64,000 nucleotides of DNA from Trichopria drosophilae (GCA_030407085.1 JAQOWT010000025.1:35407-99406), one strand, 5' to 3'; counted from the first letter of the stretch, positions 35,910 through 46,629 are shown. The notes: generated by a model from the letters alone, not told the origin. A program made the numbers and translations.

Positions 35910-37046
35910 GGGTGGTTCAAAAATTAATTTGAAATTTATTTTTTCTCCCTTCGATCGAATTCTTGTAGAATATGCAACAAAAATGAACACGTATTTTTGC
36001 GTTTTTTTTTATATGCTATTAACTGGACGTGCACGGAACTTGAAGTTTGTATGTTCAAAGGAAAAATGCGATTTTTCAATTTATTCGCGATAATTCGTTC
36101 TGATACTCAAATTAACACACTTGTTTCAAAATTCGCGGAAGTACCTTTTTTCAAAAGTCTTCAGGACACAAAAAACTTTCACAAAAAATTTTTTGTCATA
36201 GTAGGCGTAAAGTTCGACTTTACGCCTCTTTTTGGGGATGTAAAGAGCGCCTTTACGCCTACTTGGCGTAAAGTACGATTTTACTCCTATTATGAAAAAA
36301 AATTATGTTCGCACCGCGGGCGTACAACTTTTACGCCCATGATACGAAAATAGCTATTTCGTCATATTAGGCGTGAAGTACGTCTTTACGCCTCTTTTTG
36401 CGGGCGTAAAGTTGACTTTTACGCCTACTAGGCGTAAAGTGAACCCTAGGGCGTACAGTTACCCCCGCCGGCGATTGGAACGATTCTCGGGCCTGCGAGG
36501 CCCGCCCTCGAGCCGTTGATCGCCGACGGTTGTAACTTTTCTTACCCTACGTTTCACTTAACGTCCAATAGACGTGAAAGTCAGCTTTACTCCTGCAAAT
36601 CGATGCGCAAAGAGGTATGTCTTTCCGCCTACGTATGAGAAAAATAATGTTCGCACGTGGGGCGTAAGACTTTACACCCTCCGGCAATACTCTATACCCT
36701 CGGGCCGGCTTCGCCGTCCCTCCGGCATGAGAATTGCCTGCAGGCGTAAAGTCGTACTTTACGCCCACCGTACGAAAATAACTATTTGTGTCCTGAAGAC
36801 TTTCGAAAAAAGGTACTTCCGCGAATTTTGACACAAGTGTGTTAATTTGAGTATCAGAACGAATTATCGCGAATAAATTGAAAAAATCGCATTTTTCTTT
36901 CGAACATACAAACTTCAAGCTCCGTGCGCGTCCAGTTAATAGCATTTAAAAAAAACGCAAAAATACTTGTTCATTTTTTTGCATATTCTACAAGAATTCG
37001 ATCGAAGGGAGAAAAAATAAATTTCAAATTGATTTTTGAACCACCC
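35910..37046. mobile_element. 1.14-kb TIR element with repeated GGCGTAAAGT hairpins
   Basis: The ends read TA-GGGTGGTTCAAAAATTAATT and the inverse TGATTTTTGAACCACCC-TA (TA 35908-35909, 37047-37048). The inverted arms extend about 290 bp with high identity, covering the 35997-36353 and 36547-36945 ORFs as mirror images. Between the arms, GGCGTAAAGT...ACTTTACGCC palindromes occur about seven times around a GC-rich centre (36465-36530). No transposase. Confidence 0.8.
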
Positions 37047-37048
37047 TA

Positions 37049-38171
37049 ATCTACCTACTTCGCGCACTTATTTGCAATTTGAATTATCAGGTCCGCACCA
37101 TGCTGGCCGATTACCCTAGTCCTTATTTACTAATGTATACACTGTTAAAAATAAAAGTTCGTGTTTACACCATACAGAGCGAATTTGTTGCGTTACACCG
37201 TTCAAAGTGTAACATTGTTCAAGTCACACTTTTTCAGATGAAATTCTGGTGTAAAGAGTTATGTGAATATATATGCGTTCGTGTCAATCAACTATGCTTT
37301 CTTTCGGGTGACATCGAGATCGCTCGCCTCTATTCGCGAAAGACTCTACTTGACTTTCCTGCATTTCATGTCAACAGTTTTAATACTTTTAATATACATA
37401 CACCTTTAATCCGATCTAAACATTTAGAAATTATATGTGTAATAATTATACAGTGACAATATTATTTGCCACCTTCAAAATGCGTCACCGAAATTAAAAA
37501 TTATAAACATTTTAAAACAATTATCTAATAGGAGGAGGATTTATTTTAGTTACAGGCCTTTGTAGAATTCGAGAAGTCATTGCGCTCCGTGCGTACAATA
37601 TACGCTATACACCGTATATAAGTCATACATTAGGCGCGACCTGGCTAAATCAGCCGCTCGACTTTTCTAATGTTTTTGAGATGTTATAGCATTATTTTGG
37701 AACCTTATTTTTTAACCATTGAAGTTTGGTTGGTTTGGTTTGCACATTAAAGATTAAAAAATGAATAAAAAATTTTTTTTCTTTCGCAAATTTTTCAATT
37801 TTTGGACATTTTCTGCATATTCTAATTTTTAAAATCGTTTTTGGTCGCACCGATTTAATTCGGCACTAAATAGGTTAAGGTATACATTTTGTCCACTCTG
37901 TGCAAAAAATTACCTTATAAGAAAAAATATGTTTTCAAAAATATCGTCCTGAAGGAACAGTAAAATCCCAGTAAAGTGGACTTTTGGAAAAACTTATATC
38001 CCGCAACACAATAATGTTCTATATCAACGAATCTGTCTTGTAATTCTCAGCAAAAACAGTAAATTCCCAGAGCACTATTTTCCTAATGACATAAGCCACT
38101 TCTTATCGATTTCGGTATCTAAGTCGGTATTTTATTATTTTATATAGTAACCTCCTGATGCGCTTATACAA
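37049..38171. other. No gene supported
   Basis: AT-rich sequence. A 125-codon ORF at 37079-37456 has no recognised motif. It may include the outer part of element A's 3' LTR, whose left border could not be placed. Confidence 0.4.
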
Positions 38172-38278
38172 GTTCACCGTGGACTGACTTGTTCTCGTCA
38201 ACGTGTCCATATTTCGTCGGTTATAAAGCTAGCATCGAATTTCAAAAATGTATAATATAAACAGTCATATTCATTACT
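38172..38278 (-). repeat. Element A, 3' LTR fragment
   Basis: Shares GGACTGACT, CGTCAACGTGTCCA and TTTCAAAAATGTATAATATA with 50768-50846. It has about 25 extra bases and the LTR tip is altered (AGTAATGAATA in place of TGTAATGAATA on the minus strand). The outer border is unresolved. Confidence 0.55.
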
Positions 38279-38436
38279 ATTTGGCTGTCCTGGCAACAGT
38301 TCGTCCCGAGCTGGCACATTCATACAAATAGCACTATTCATATCAGACGTCATACAGTTCGGCGTAATACTCACTAATCATCGCAACAAACTCAGTATGC
38401 CATGATCTAACATTATCGGCTTCCCATGTCCCTATA

Positions 38437-39384
38437 CAGGATGATCGGCCAACCATTACCCAGCGGCTAACTGTAGATTGTACAGATAATTCTGAGCAAC
38501 TTTTTCCTCTGAAAAAATTTCCGGGAAGGTAGAGTTTTTAAGTTATTCAACACTAAAATTTAGGGGGAAAATCACTTTTTTTGAAATATCTCGGCTCTGT
38601 ATGAAGGTATCTTAACGAACCAAAGCTCATTTTAAAGATATTTTCAAGCTGTATAAGTTGTATCTGTTGATTTTTGACCTGCAATGAATATTTCTCTTGT
38701 TATAGCCATAAAAACGGGGGTAAATACCGATTTTTCAGGTTTTTCGCGTCTAACTCGTGTGGAGACATAGCTATCGAAATATCACACTGGAAAAAGTTGT
38801 AGGCCTTGAAAACACAAACATTTTTTGTCCTCTAATACGATGCGATTAAATTAAAACTGATCCCTATTTGTACTCGTTTTCATAACATTTTGTTATTAAT
38901 ATCGAATTATTTGTCGAACTGTATTTTGTCAACTTTACAAGGCTCTTGTAGGGTTCAGTTTTAATTTAATCGCATCGTATTAGAGGACAAAACATTTTTG
39001 TTTTTTCAAGGCCTACAACTTTTTTCTGTGTGATATTTCGGTAACTATGTGTCGAAACGAGTTAAACGCGAAAATCCTGAAAAATCGGCATTTATCCCGT
39101 TTTTATGGCTATAACAAGAGAGATATTCATTGTAGATCAAAAACCAATAGAGACAATTTATATATATAGAGCTTTAAAATATCTTTAAAATGAGCTCCGG
39201 TTCGTTAAGGTACCTTCAAACCGAGTCGAGATATTTCAACAAATGTGATTTTTTCACCTAAATTTTAGTGTTGAATAACTTTAAAACTCTACCTTCCCGA
39301 ACATTTTTTTAGAGGAAAAAGTTGTTCAGAATTATCTGTAGAATCTAGAGTTAGCCGCTGGGTAATGGTTGGCCGATCACCCTG
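38437..39384. mobile_element. 948-bp foldback element inside element A
   Basis: The ends read TA-CAGGATGATCGGCC and the inverse GGCCGATCACCCTG-TA. The arms (about 430 bp each) are reverse complements nearly to the centre near 38900, for example TTTAATTTAATCGCATCG against its inverse. There is no coding capacity. It cuts off the integrase end of element A, whose remaining 3' part lies to its left. Confidence 0.8.
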
Positions 39385-39394
39385 TATAAGGCCT

Positions 39395-40572
39395 TTAAGT
39401 CACTTGGAAGTTTTCTATATTTTCAGAAACATACCTATTATTTCGCAAGATTTTCGAAACCCAATAAGGGCCCTTATATTTCGGCACTAATTTCTTTGCT
39501 ATACCGATGGTCGAATCAAAGTTCCTAGTCATAACCAAGTCGCCGATCTCGTACTTACGCGGATCTTTACGCTTTTTGTCAAAATACAATTTATTATTAT
39601 GTTGAGGTTTCTTGATGTTTTTGCTCGCTATGCCCCTAATAGATTCAAGATCTCTCGTTTTCTCATTATGTCCAGCTTGCTCCAAACAATCAGCCATTTC
39701 ATCAATAACTCTACTACGTACTTGGTACACTCCAAATAGCAATAAGCTTGGTTGCTATAGCATTATGAATGGTGTTATTTAGAGCAAACTCGACATCTGC
39801 GAGCATTCGGTATCGGTATTTACCGCGAGTCGAATCAGTGAGCTTAGCCAACATAGGACCTAAGCTCCTATTCACTCTCTCGACCTGCCCATTGGCTCTT
39901 AGCGATGCCGTCGCAACCAAAGTTTGATATATATTATTGTCCCTAGTGAACTTCTCGAATTCATCGGACGTGAACCCACTGCCACGGTTCCAAATAATCG
40001 TTTGAGGCCTACTATAGCATCTGAAGTAATCATATAAACAACTGATGGTCTCTTTTGAGTCCGTTGTTTTCACCGCGTACAGTCTTACAAATTTTGTAAA
40101 TCCGTCAATCACGAGCAAAACGTGTATTTTTATCGAAATTTTAGGATCGATCGGTCCAAAGTGGTCAAAGTGGCAAGTCGAGAAAGGAACTTCGCTTTTA
40201 GGGATCGGGTTTAAATACCCTTCTCTTTTACCCGGAGAAGGAGAAAAGTCAATACACTTAAAACAATTCGCTATGTACATTTCCACTCGCTGGCTCATTT
40301 TCGGGAACCAATAATTTCGCATTATCGCAGCGCATGTTTTCTCTACGTCGAAGTGACCCATCTCGTGGTATTTCCTGATTGCATTATTTATCATTTTTTA
40401 CTGTACATGAAATAAAATCCCGCCTTCGCATTTCCGGTAGACCACTCCATTTCCGCATTTTGTAAGACTTATCATCACGGCCTTGCAGTTCATTGCGTAA
40501 GTCTTGAATAGCTGTGTCAAGAATCTGACTAATAATCAAGTTTGATTCAAAAGAGTTTTCCTCCACTACCAT
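39395..40572 (-). pseudogene. pol: Element A integrase and RNase H-integrase linker (broken)
   Basis: Three overlapping frames. The linker (40384-40572) reads ILDTAIQDLRNELQGRDDKS. The HHCC zinc domain (HEMGH...CFKC) and catalytic core follow (39714-40394): HFDHFGP supplies the first Asp and NGQVERVNRSLGPMLAKL the Glu. The second Asp, normally in a (S)DRG context, is Asn (WNRGSG, codon at 39987-39989), so the DDE triad is broken. 39395-39742 is the C-terminal domain ending KYKGPYWVSKIL. Strand transfer would not be possible with this protein. Confidence 0.75.
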
Positions 40573-40679
40573 GACTCAACCATTCGGCTTAACGCATCAA
40601 CGTGCTTCATTTTCCCCCCTCCCTATGTTTCAAGGTTTTATCGCACCCTTCCAATTCGCTAGACTACCTCTCGATTCGT

Positions 40680-41385
40680 GGATTAATGTCTTGTTTATCA
40701 AGGGTTTGCTTTAAAGCGTTACAATCAGTAACGATTTTAAATCGTATCCCTTGAAGGTACACCCGAAACCGTCAACATATATGATGGCCAGGGCTTCGAG
40801 CTCAAAACTGTGATATGTAGATTCGGCGTCGGTAGTGCGTTTCGAGAAGTATGAGACAGGATGGAAAAGGGTTTCTCTCTTTTTCTGAAGCAAAACTGCA
40901 CCATACCCCAATTTACTGGCATCACAGCGTAGCTCTGTCTCGTCCCTGGGAGCATAGATGCTCAAGACTGGTGCTTCGATCAATTTTGATTTGAGGGTCT
41001 CGAAGGATTGATACTCGCGTTCCCCAAACGAAAACTCTACATTTGTTCGCAACAGATCATAAAGAAGTTTGGCAATAACCGAAAAGCTGCCTACGAACTT
41101 GTGAAAGTATGGACATAACCTAAGGAAATATTGAATTTCACGGAAATTTTTCGGAACTGAGAAGTTTAAGACGGCGTCCATTCCAAGATTGGTCGGGCAA
41201 CGGGCTTATGCCATTAGGCGAGATCTTGTAGCCTAAATATTCGATTTCTTGTTGCAAGAATTTGCACTTATGGAGCCGCATTTCGAGTTTATTCTCTACC
41301 ATAAGAGAGAAGACTTCTTTAAGAATCTCGAAATGTTACTATATTTCCCGATCTGATCAACTTCGCGAATACCGTGTTTACGTAC
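40680..41385 (-). pseudogene. pol: Element A RNase H and reverse-transcriptase connection (broken)
   Basis: 40711-41181 is open and encodes the RT thumb/connection (FREIQYFLRLCPYFHKFV) and RNase H: CDASKLGYGAVL (first Asp), SFELEALAII (Glu), and, after a frameshift at about 40740, IVTDCNAL (third Asp). Upstream, 41190-41320 in another frame reads MRLHKCKFLQQEIEYLGYKI, the post-palm segment. Around 41335-41350 the frame passes directly from the motif before YMDD to the segment after it, so the YMDD catalytic box has been deleted. Confidence 0.7.
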
Positions 41386-41386
41386 C

Positions 41387-41965
41387 TTAAGTCTTCAAGC
41401 CAAAAGGCATCTTTTGAAATTCGCACTGACCAAGAGGCGTAACGAATGCGGTATACTTAACCGAGTCTGATGATACGTCGATATGGTAAAATCCGTCTCT
41501 CAGATCGAGCAAAGTAAAGAAACATTTACTGCGCAAACTGTCAACTTGATCCTCGATCAACGGAAGAGGATAATTGTCGCGTAACAATATTTTATTCAAG
41601 AATCGATAGTCAACGCATAGCCTAATTTCAGAATTCTTTTTCCTCGTCAAAACTATAGGAGATGCGTAAGGAGAATCAGTCTCTCGTATAACATCTTTCG
41701 CCAGCAAGGAATCTAATATTATTTGCAAATGTTGTTTCTCATTATACGAAAGCTTACGCGGCCCAAAATATATCGGAATATCGTTCGTCAACAGCAATGT
41801 GAGTTCTGCCTTCACGTTAAAAGTTTCCTGGCGTTCTTTATTTACATATTCGGAGATAAACAAATCTTTTAATTTCGTTTGAAACCAAATATCCATTTCG
41901 GGATTGATTTGCGGCGAATCTATCAAATTATTTTCTGATATGTCGATCGCGAATAACCCTTTCAT
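41387..41965 (-). pseudogene. pol: Element A reverse transcriptase, N-terminal half
   Basis: 192 open codons. IYFGPRKLSYNEKQHL, then VIRETDSPYASPIVLTRKK, LCVDYRFLNKILLRDNYPLP, FTLLDLRDGFYHIDV and FVTPLGQCEFQKMPFGLK cover RT blocks 1-4 of Ty3/gypsy. It stops just before the YMDD block, which is missing downstream. The wording (LLRDNYPLPLIEDQ) is typical of the Mdg1-like insect lineage. Confidence 0.75.
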
Positions 41966-41985
41966 GGCCTCAGCTTTGTGTTCGG

Positions 41986-42252
41986 TTAAAAATATAATTC
42001 GGAATTGAACATTCGTAGCGCGTTACGACCCAGAATTGCCGAAGTACGCATAGTATCGCCTGGCACGACAAAAATTTCGAATTCGCGCCTAACACCGTCC
42101 AAAATTACCGTCGCTAGAACAGTGTCCAATTGTACAAGCGGACTATTATTTAAACCACTATTCTTCACTGGTAATTGATGAGTATTCTGTATTATACTTA
42201 ATGTTGACAACAGCCCCGCCTTGACGAAGCTGACTGGGTTGCAGGTGTCCAT
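41986..42252 (-). pseudogene. Element A aspartic protease
   Basis: 88 codons beginning at the active-site loop: MDTCNPVSFV (42241-42249 encode Asp-Thr-Cys), where the family has DTG. The C-terminal TSAILGRNAL matches the conserved ILGRD.L flap-side motif. Replacement of the catalytic-loop Gly by Cys would be expected to inactivate a retropepsin. The annotated Met lies within the domain; the domain starts further upstream in the gag-pro frame. Confidence 0.65.
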
Positions 42253-42299
42253 TAGTGTGTCCAGAATTAAACAACTGTCTCTGTTTCGATGCCACGCAG

Positions 42300-42728
42300 T
42301 TCACTTGCCGCTTTTGTAACCCTTCCATTATATTTTTCGATAAATTAGCCTTCTGATCCTTGCTTGGAGCTTGAGAACTTTTTTCGGACAGTCTTTCAGT
42401 TGGTGACCTAATTAAAAACACGCTCCAACAGGCCTTTTTGGCATTGTACAATGAGTCGAAATACGTCCGTTTTTACTACAATTATAGTAGCGCAATGGAG
42501 GTGTTTTATCGCCAAACGTCTTCTTGTCGGGTGGTGTTTTTCCACTATTTCCTTGTGCGCTTTTCGTAGCATGTTCAGAATAATCTTCTCAAACGCATTC
42601 AGTAAATCTTTTTTTTCTTTAAATTGTTGAATTCGCGCTTGGTTTCGTAGCGAAGAGTCCAGAATTCCATCTACTAAATAGTCGATCAACTCTGTAACGG
42701 GACTAGGGCCGCAGTAAGAAATACACAT
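42300..42728 (-). pseudogene. gag: Element A gag, C-terminal part with degraded zinc knuckles
   Basis: 42408-42692 continues the gag frame interrupted by element B (IDYLVDGILDSSLRNQA). Two nucleocapsid knuckles follow in a different frame at about 42380-42480: YNCSKNGRISTHC has lost its first Cys and its His (Arg in place), and the second (ACF-stop-LGHQLKDCP) carries a small deletion and stop. The first residues of the 42408-42728 ORF (to 42693) come from the LTR of element B, not from gag. Confidence 0.7.
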
Positions 42729-42945
42729 AAAGGTTAAGAAAGTGTTTATTAAATATTGCTAGAGTACTTACAAATTTAATCTAAGTTTTGGAATTTCCCC
42801 AAGGGGCACTTTACTGACACCTCACTTGCGATTCGCTCGCTCGCACAACTCTAACTCAACTTATTGCGGGGCCGCGTTACGCAGAACGCGTCGCCCCCAC
42901 TCTTACTCTCTCTCTCTCTCTCTCTCTCTGTAACGGTCCGTTACA
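42693..42945 (-). repeat. Element B 3' LTR
   Basis: 253 bp, TG...CA ends in coding orientation. It contains a TC/GA microsatellite, a GC-rich core (GGGGCCGCGTTACGCAGAAC on plus) and AATAAA close to the coding-orientation 3' end. Flanked on its outer side by the ACTC target copy. Confidence 0.9.
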
Positions 42946-42976
42946 CCCCCCCCCTCTCTTCGGCCTCTCTCTCTCT
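42946..42976 (-). other. Element B polypurine tract
   Basis: On the minus strand a purine run (AGAGAGAGGCCGAAGAGAGG followed by a G run) lies immediately before the 3' LTR, the position and composition of the plus-strand primer for reverse transcription. Confidence 0.7.
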
Positions 42977-42979
42977 GTG

Positions 42980-43027
<48 letters not shown>

Positions 43028-43028
43028 T

Positions 43029-43112
<84 letters not shown>

Positions 43113-43142
43113 GTGTGTGTGTGTGTGTGTGCGTGTGTGCGC

Positions 43143-43220
<78 letters not shown>
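42977..43220. repeat. (GTGC)n/(GT)n microsatellite
   Basis: About 50 bp of GTGC-type repeat, then about 190 bp of GT with rare interruptions. It lies inside element B between the third ORF and the polypurine tract. The long cysteine/valine ORFs here are artefacts of the repeat. Confidence 0.95.
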
Positions 43221-43223
<3 letters not shown>

Positions 43224-43876
43224 AGTTCTGTCCAGTCTATCAAATCTGCTTCGATTTCTTTTTGTTCTGTCATGTCTAGTTTTATTTTAAAGATGTTTAT
43301 GTCGTCTTCTGCCGTTGTGTTGTGTATTTCGTTTTGTGTATTTGTGTTCGTAATTGTGAAAATTTCTTTTATTTCTTCGTAGTTTTTGTTTGTCTTTTGT
43401 TCGTTTTCTTCCGTGTCAAAGTCTATGAGTTTGAAGTATGGTTCTGTATTGTATAATTGTCTTAGTCTTTGTATGTCGCTGTGTTTTTGTTCTTTTTTGG
43501 TTGGTGTTTGTGTTTTATGTTTGTTGCAGTGTATGCAGTTTTCTGGGTGTCCTTCGTGTAATTTGTTTAATTGTTCCGGTGTTAGTTTTTGGTGTGTTGT
43601 CGTTATTTTTTGTGTAAATTGTTGTTGTGTTGATTTTTTTTGTATTTGTGTTTTTGTTGTATTTTGTTGGTGTTTTTGTTTTTGTGTGTTTGTGTATAGT
43701 GTGGCGTTTGGTGGGCCTCTTGGCGTTGGTAGGAGGCCTGGCCTTCCCCACTTTGGGTAGAGGTGTCTGTTCGGAGGTATTGCCGGGGTCGGTAGCAAAC
43801 CTTTCCTTTGTTTTTCCATTTTTCCTGTAATGAAATTATTTATGTTAGGTATGGTTTGAGGTCTTTTATTGCCCAT
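43220..43876 (-). CDS. Element B third ORF, unknown function
   Basis: 218 codons at the place where errantiviruses carry env, overlapping the end of pol by 37 bases in another frame. No signal peptide or membrane segment is seen, so it is not a typical envelope. It is rich in Lys, Gln, Asn and Thr. The N-terminal third has two copies of a proline motif, GLLPTPAIPPNRHLY and GLLPTPRGPPNATLY (about residues 26-62). A similar motif occurs near the pol N-terminus. HEGHPENCIHCNKHK (about 108-122) could bind a metal (C-X2-C with flanking His). The acidic C-terminus ends WTEL next to the microsatellite. The function is not recognised; expression could come from a spliced or read-through transcript. 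Confidence 0.6.
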
Positions 43877-46626
43877 TTCCCTATGTTTTTCCCCGTTTCT
43901 GTTTTTAGTATGTATGTTGTTGGTGATAGTTTTTCTTTTATTATGTATGGTCCTGAGTAAGGTTTGTTTAATTTAGCTGATGTGTAATTTGCTGCTGATG
44001 ATAGTGTATAGTCTTTCTTTAATACTTTGTCTCCTATATTGAATTGTATTTCTCTGTGTCGTAAATTGTAGTTGTGTAGTTGTTTGTTTTGTGCTTGTTG
44101 TATGTTTTTATGTATTTCATCTCTGTATGAGTTTATTATTTTTAATCTGTCTATCCAGTCTTGAGGTGCGTTAGGTATTATTTGTGTGGTTTTTTCTATT
44201 TGGTTTCTTGTTGAGTGTATTGGTTGTAATTCTCTTCCTAAGTTTAGGAATGCTGGTGTGTATTGTGTTGATGTGTGATAAGATGTATTTAGTGCGAATT
44301 GGTAGTCATGTATATTTATGTCCCATTCTCTGTGGTTTTGTTCTAGATATGCTTGTATCATTGTTTTTATTGTTCGGTTTGTTCTTTCTGTTGGGTTTGC
44401 TTGTGGGTGATATAGTGGTGTTGTATCGTGTTTTATTCCTAGTTGTTGAGTTATGTTTTTTATGATTTTGTTAATGTATGGTTTTCCGTTGTCTGATAGT
44501 ATTGTTTTGGGTGTGCCCCATCTCATTATTATGTGTGTTAGTAGCGTTTCTTTTATCGTTTGTGCGTTAGCTTTTTTTATTGGTATTAGTTCTACCCATT
44601 TCGTTGTTATATCCTGAAATACCAGTAAGTATTGATTACGTTTTTTTGATAATGGTTCTGGTCCCATTATATCTGTTGTTATTGTTGTCCATGGTTCTCC
44701 TATTTGTCTGTTTGTCATGTGTCCGGCTGGTCGTTGTTGTATTATTTTGATTTTTTGGCATATGTCGCAGTGTTTTATATATTTTACTACGTCTTTGTAT
44801 AGTCCTGGCCAGTAATATGATTTTGCTAATTTTTTGTATGTTTTTTCTATTCCCATGTGTCCGGCTTGTGTGTCGTCGTGGTTTTCTTGTAGTATTTTTT
44901 TGTGTTGTGAGTCCGGTATTACTAATTTCCATGGGTTTGGGTCTGGTCTAATGTTGCTGTGTAGCGGGTCTGGTATGTACCTGTAGAGTTGTTCGTTTTC
45001 GAATTTCCATTCTGGATATAAGTCTTCATTGTTTTGTACTGTTGTTTTTTGTTTGTTGTACCAATTGTCTGTTTGTCTTTCTGACAGTGGTGATAGGTGT
45101 TCTGTGTGTTTTGTGTTATGTGTTTCATATTTGCGTGAGAGTGCGTCCGGTATGTAGTTTAGTGTTCCTTTCCTGTACTTTATTTCGTAATCGTATTCGA
45201 GTAACTCCAGTCCCCATCTGGCTAGTCTGCCTGTTGGATTTTTTAAATTGTGTAGCCATTTTAATGATTCATGGTCTGTGTATATTTTAAAGTGGTATCC
45301 TTCTATATATTGCCTGAATTTCTTTATTGCCCAGACTACTCCTAAGCATTCCTTTTCGGATGCTGAGTATTTTTTTTCTTGCTGTGTGAGTGCCCTACTT
45401 ATGTAAGCTATGGCGTGTTCTTTTTTTTCTACTATTTGAGATAGTACTGCTCCTAATCCTGTGTCACTTGCGTCTGTACTTATGTGGAATGTTTTTGTAA
45501 AATCTGGTCGTATTAGTGTTGGTGAAGATGTGAGTCTGTGTTTTATGTAATTAAATGCGTTTTGTTGTTCTTGTCCCCATTGTAGTTTTGTGTTATTTTT
45601 TAATAGTCGTGTTATTGGTTCTGTTATTTGTGCAAAATTAGGTATAAATTGTCTGTACCATGATGCCATTCCTAACAGTCTGCGTATTTGTTTGAGTGTT
45701 TTGGGGATTGGGTAGTTATGTATTGCCTCTGTTTTTTCTGGATTAATCTGTAATCCATGTTTATTTACTATGTAACCTAAATACTCTACTTGGCTTACGC
45801 CAAATTCACATTTTCCCGTGTTTAGAATTAAACCTGCATCTTTTATTGTATTTAGTGTTTTTGTTAGTAGTTGTTTGTGTTCTTCAAATGTTTCTGATAC
45901 AATTATAATGTCGTCTAGGTATGCGAATATGTGAGGATTTTCGTCGTGTCCTATTATTTTGTCTAGTAATCTTTGGAATGTGGCTGGTGCGTTTGTTAAT
46001 CCGTATGGCATTCGTTTAAATTGGTAAAGTCCTTTTCCTGGTACTATGAAAGCGGTTAGGTGTTTGCTATTGTTTTCTAGTGGTATCTGGTAGTATGCTT
46101 GGCTTAGGTCTAGTTTCGATATTATTTTTGCTGTTGGTAATGTTTTTAGTATGGAGTCCATTTTTGGTAGTGGGTACGCGTCTTTTTTTGTTACTGAATT
46201 TAATTTTCGGAAATCTAGACAAAATCTGTATGTACCATTTTGTTTTTTTATCATTATTATTGGGCTTGACCAATCGCTTTTTGATGGTTCAATGATTTCA
46301 TCTTTTAGCATTTCCTCTACTTGTTCATGTATTTTTTTGTTAATAATTGGTGATACTGTGTACGCTCGTTGTTTTATTGGTTTGTGATTTTGTACGTCAA
46401 TTGTGTGCTCTGTCAGTCTGGTTAGCCCAATCTTTTTATTTTCTGTTAATTTGTGTACTATTGTTTGGATTTCGTGTTGTTGTGTTGGTGTAAGTTCTAT
46501 CAGTCCTGTGTGTGTTTTTGTACGTGTTTTTTCCTGTATACTATATAGTGTTCTATTTGGTAGTGTGTCTGGTGTTGGTAGTAAAGGTTTTTTTTTGTAA
46601 GTGTGTGTTTGTTCTTGGTTTTTCAT
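43840..46626 (-). CDS. pol: Element B pol: reverse transcriptase, RNase H, integrase
   Basis: 928 intact codons. RT: FCLDFRKLNSVTKKDAYPLP and catalytic YLDD at residues 236-239. RNase H: STDASDTGLGAVL (Asp about 385), E-K-E-C about 425, TDHESLKWL (Asp 451), DALSR about 494. Integrase: HHCC zinc finger with His 583/590 and Cys 620/623; DDE triad Asp 652, Asp 712, Glu 747 (D,D-35-E spacing); C-terminal GPY/F-like domain KPYSGPYIIKEKL near residue 888. The Met at 46626 is probably internal to a gag-pro-pol frame, because upstream sequence continues into protease after a one-base shift at 46696-46703. The N-terminus carries LLPTPDTLPNRTLY. All key catalytic residues are present, so the enzyme could be functional. 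Confidence 0.93.
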   Translation of the reverse strand: MKNQEQTHTYKKKPLLPTPDTLPNRTLYSIQEKTRTKTHTGLIELTPTQQHEIQTIVHKLTENKKIGLTRLTEHTIDVQNHKPIKQRAYTVSPIINKKIHEQVEEMLKDEIIEPSKSDWSSPIIMIKKQNGTYRFCLDFRKLNSVTKKDAYPLPKMDSILKTLPTAKIISKLDLSQAYYQIPLENNSKHLTAFIVPGKGLYQFKRMPYGLTNAPATFQRLLDKIIGHDENPHIFAYLDDIIIVSETFEEHKQLLTKTLNTIKDAGLILNTGKCEFGVSQVEYLGYIVNKHGLQINPEKTEAIHNYPIPKTLKQIRRLLGMASWYRQFIPNFAQITEPITRLLKNNTKLQWGQEQQNAFNYIKHRLTSSPTLIRPDFTKTFHISTDASDTGLGAVLSQIVEKKEHAIAYISRALTQQEKKYSASEKECLGVVWAIKKFRQYIEGYHFKIYTDHESLKWLHNLKNPTGRLARWGLELLEYDYEIKYRKGTLNYIPDALSRKYETHNTKHTEHLSPLSERQTDNWYNKQKTTVQNNEDLYPEWKFENEQLYRYIPDPLHSNIRPDPNPWKLVIPDSQHKKILQENHDDTQAGHMGIEKTYKKLAKSYYWPGLYKDVVKYIKHCDICQKIKIIQQRPAGHMTNRQIGEPWTTITTDIMGPEPLSKKRNQYLLVFQDITTKWVELIPIKKANAQTIKETLLTHIIMRWGTPKTILSDNGKPYINKIIKNITQQLGIKHDTTPLYHPQANPTERTNRTIKTMIQAYLEQNHREWDINIHDYQFALNTSYHTSTQYTPAFLNLGRELQPIHSTRNQIEKTTQIIPNAPQDWIDRLKIINSYRDEIHKNIQQAQNKQLHNYNLRHREIQFNIGDKVLKKDYTLSSAANYTSAKLNKPYSGPYIIKEKLSPTTYILKTETGKNIGKWAIKDLKPYLT

Positions 46627-46629
46627 CGG

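Noticed and set aside
35997..36945. 118- and 132-codon ORFs in opposite orientation
   Set aside because: They are mirror images within the inverted arms and hairpins of the TIR element.
42864..43382. Long Cys/Val ORFs (up to 172 codons) on the plus strand
   Set aside because: They are translations of the GT/GTGC microsatellite and lie opposite element B's own reading direction.
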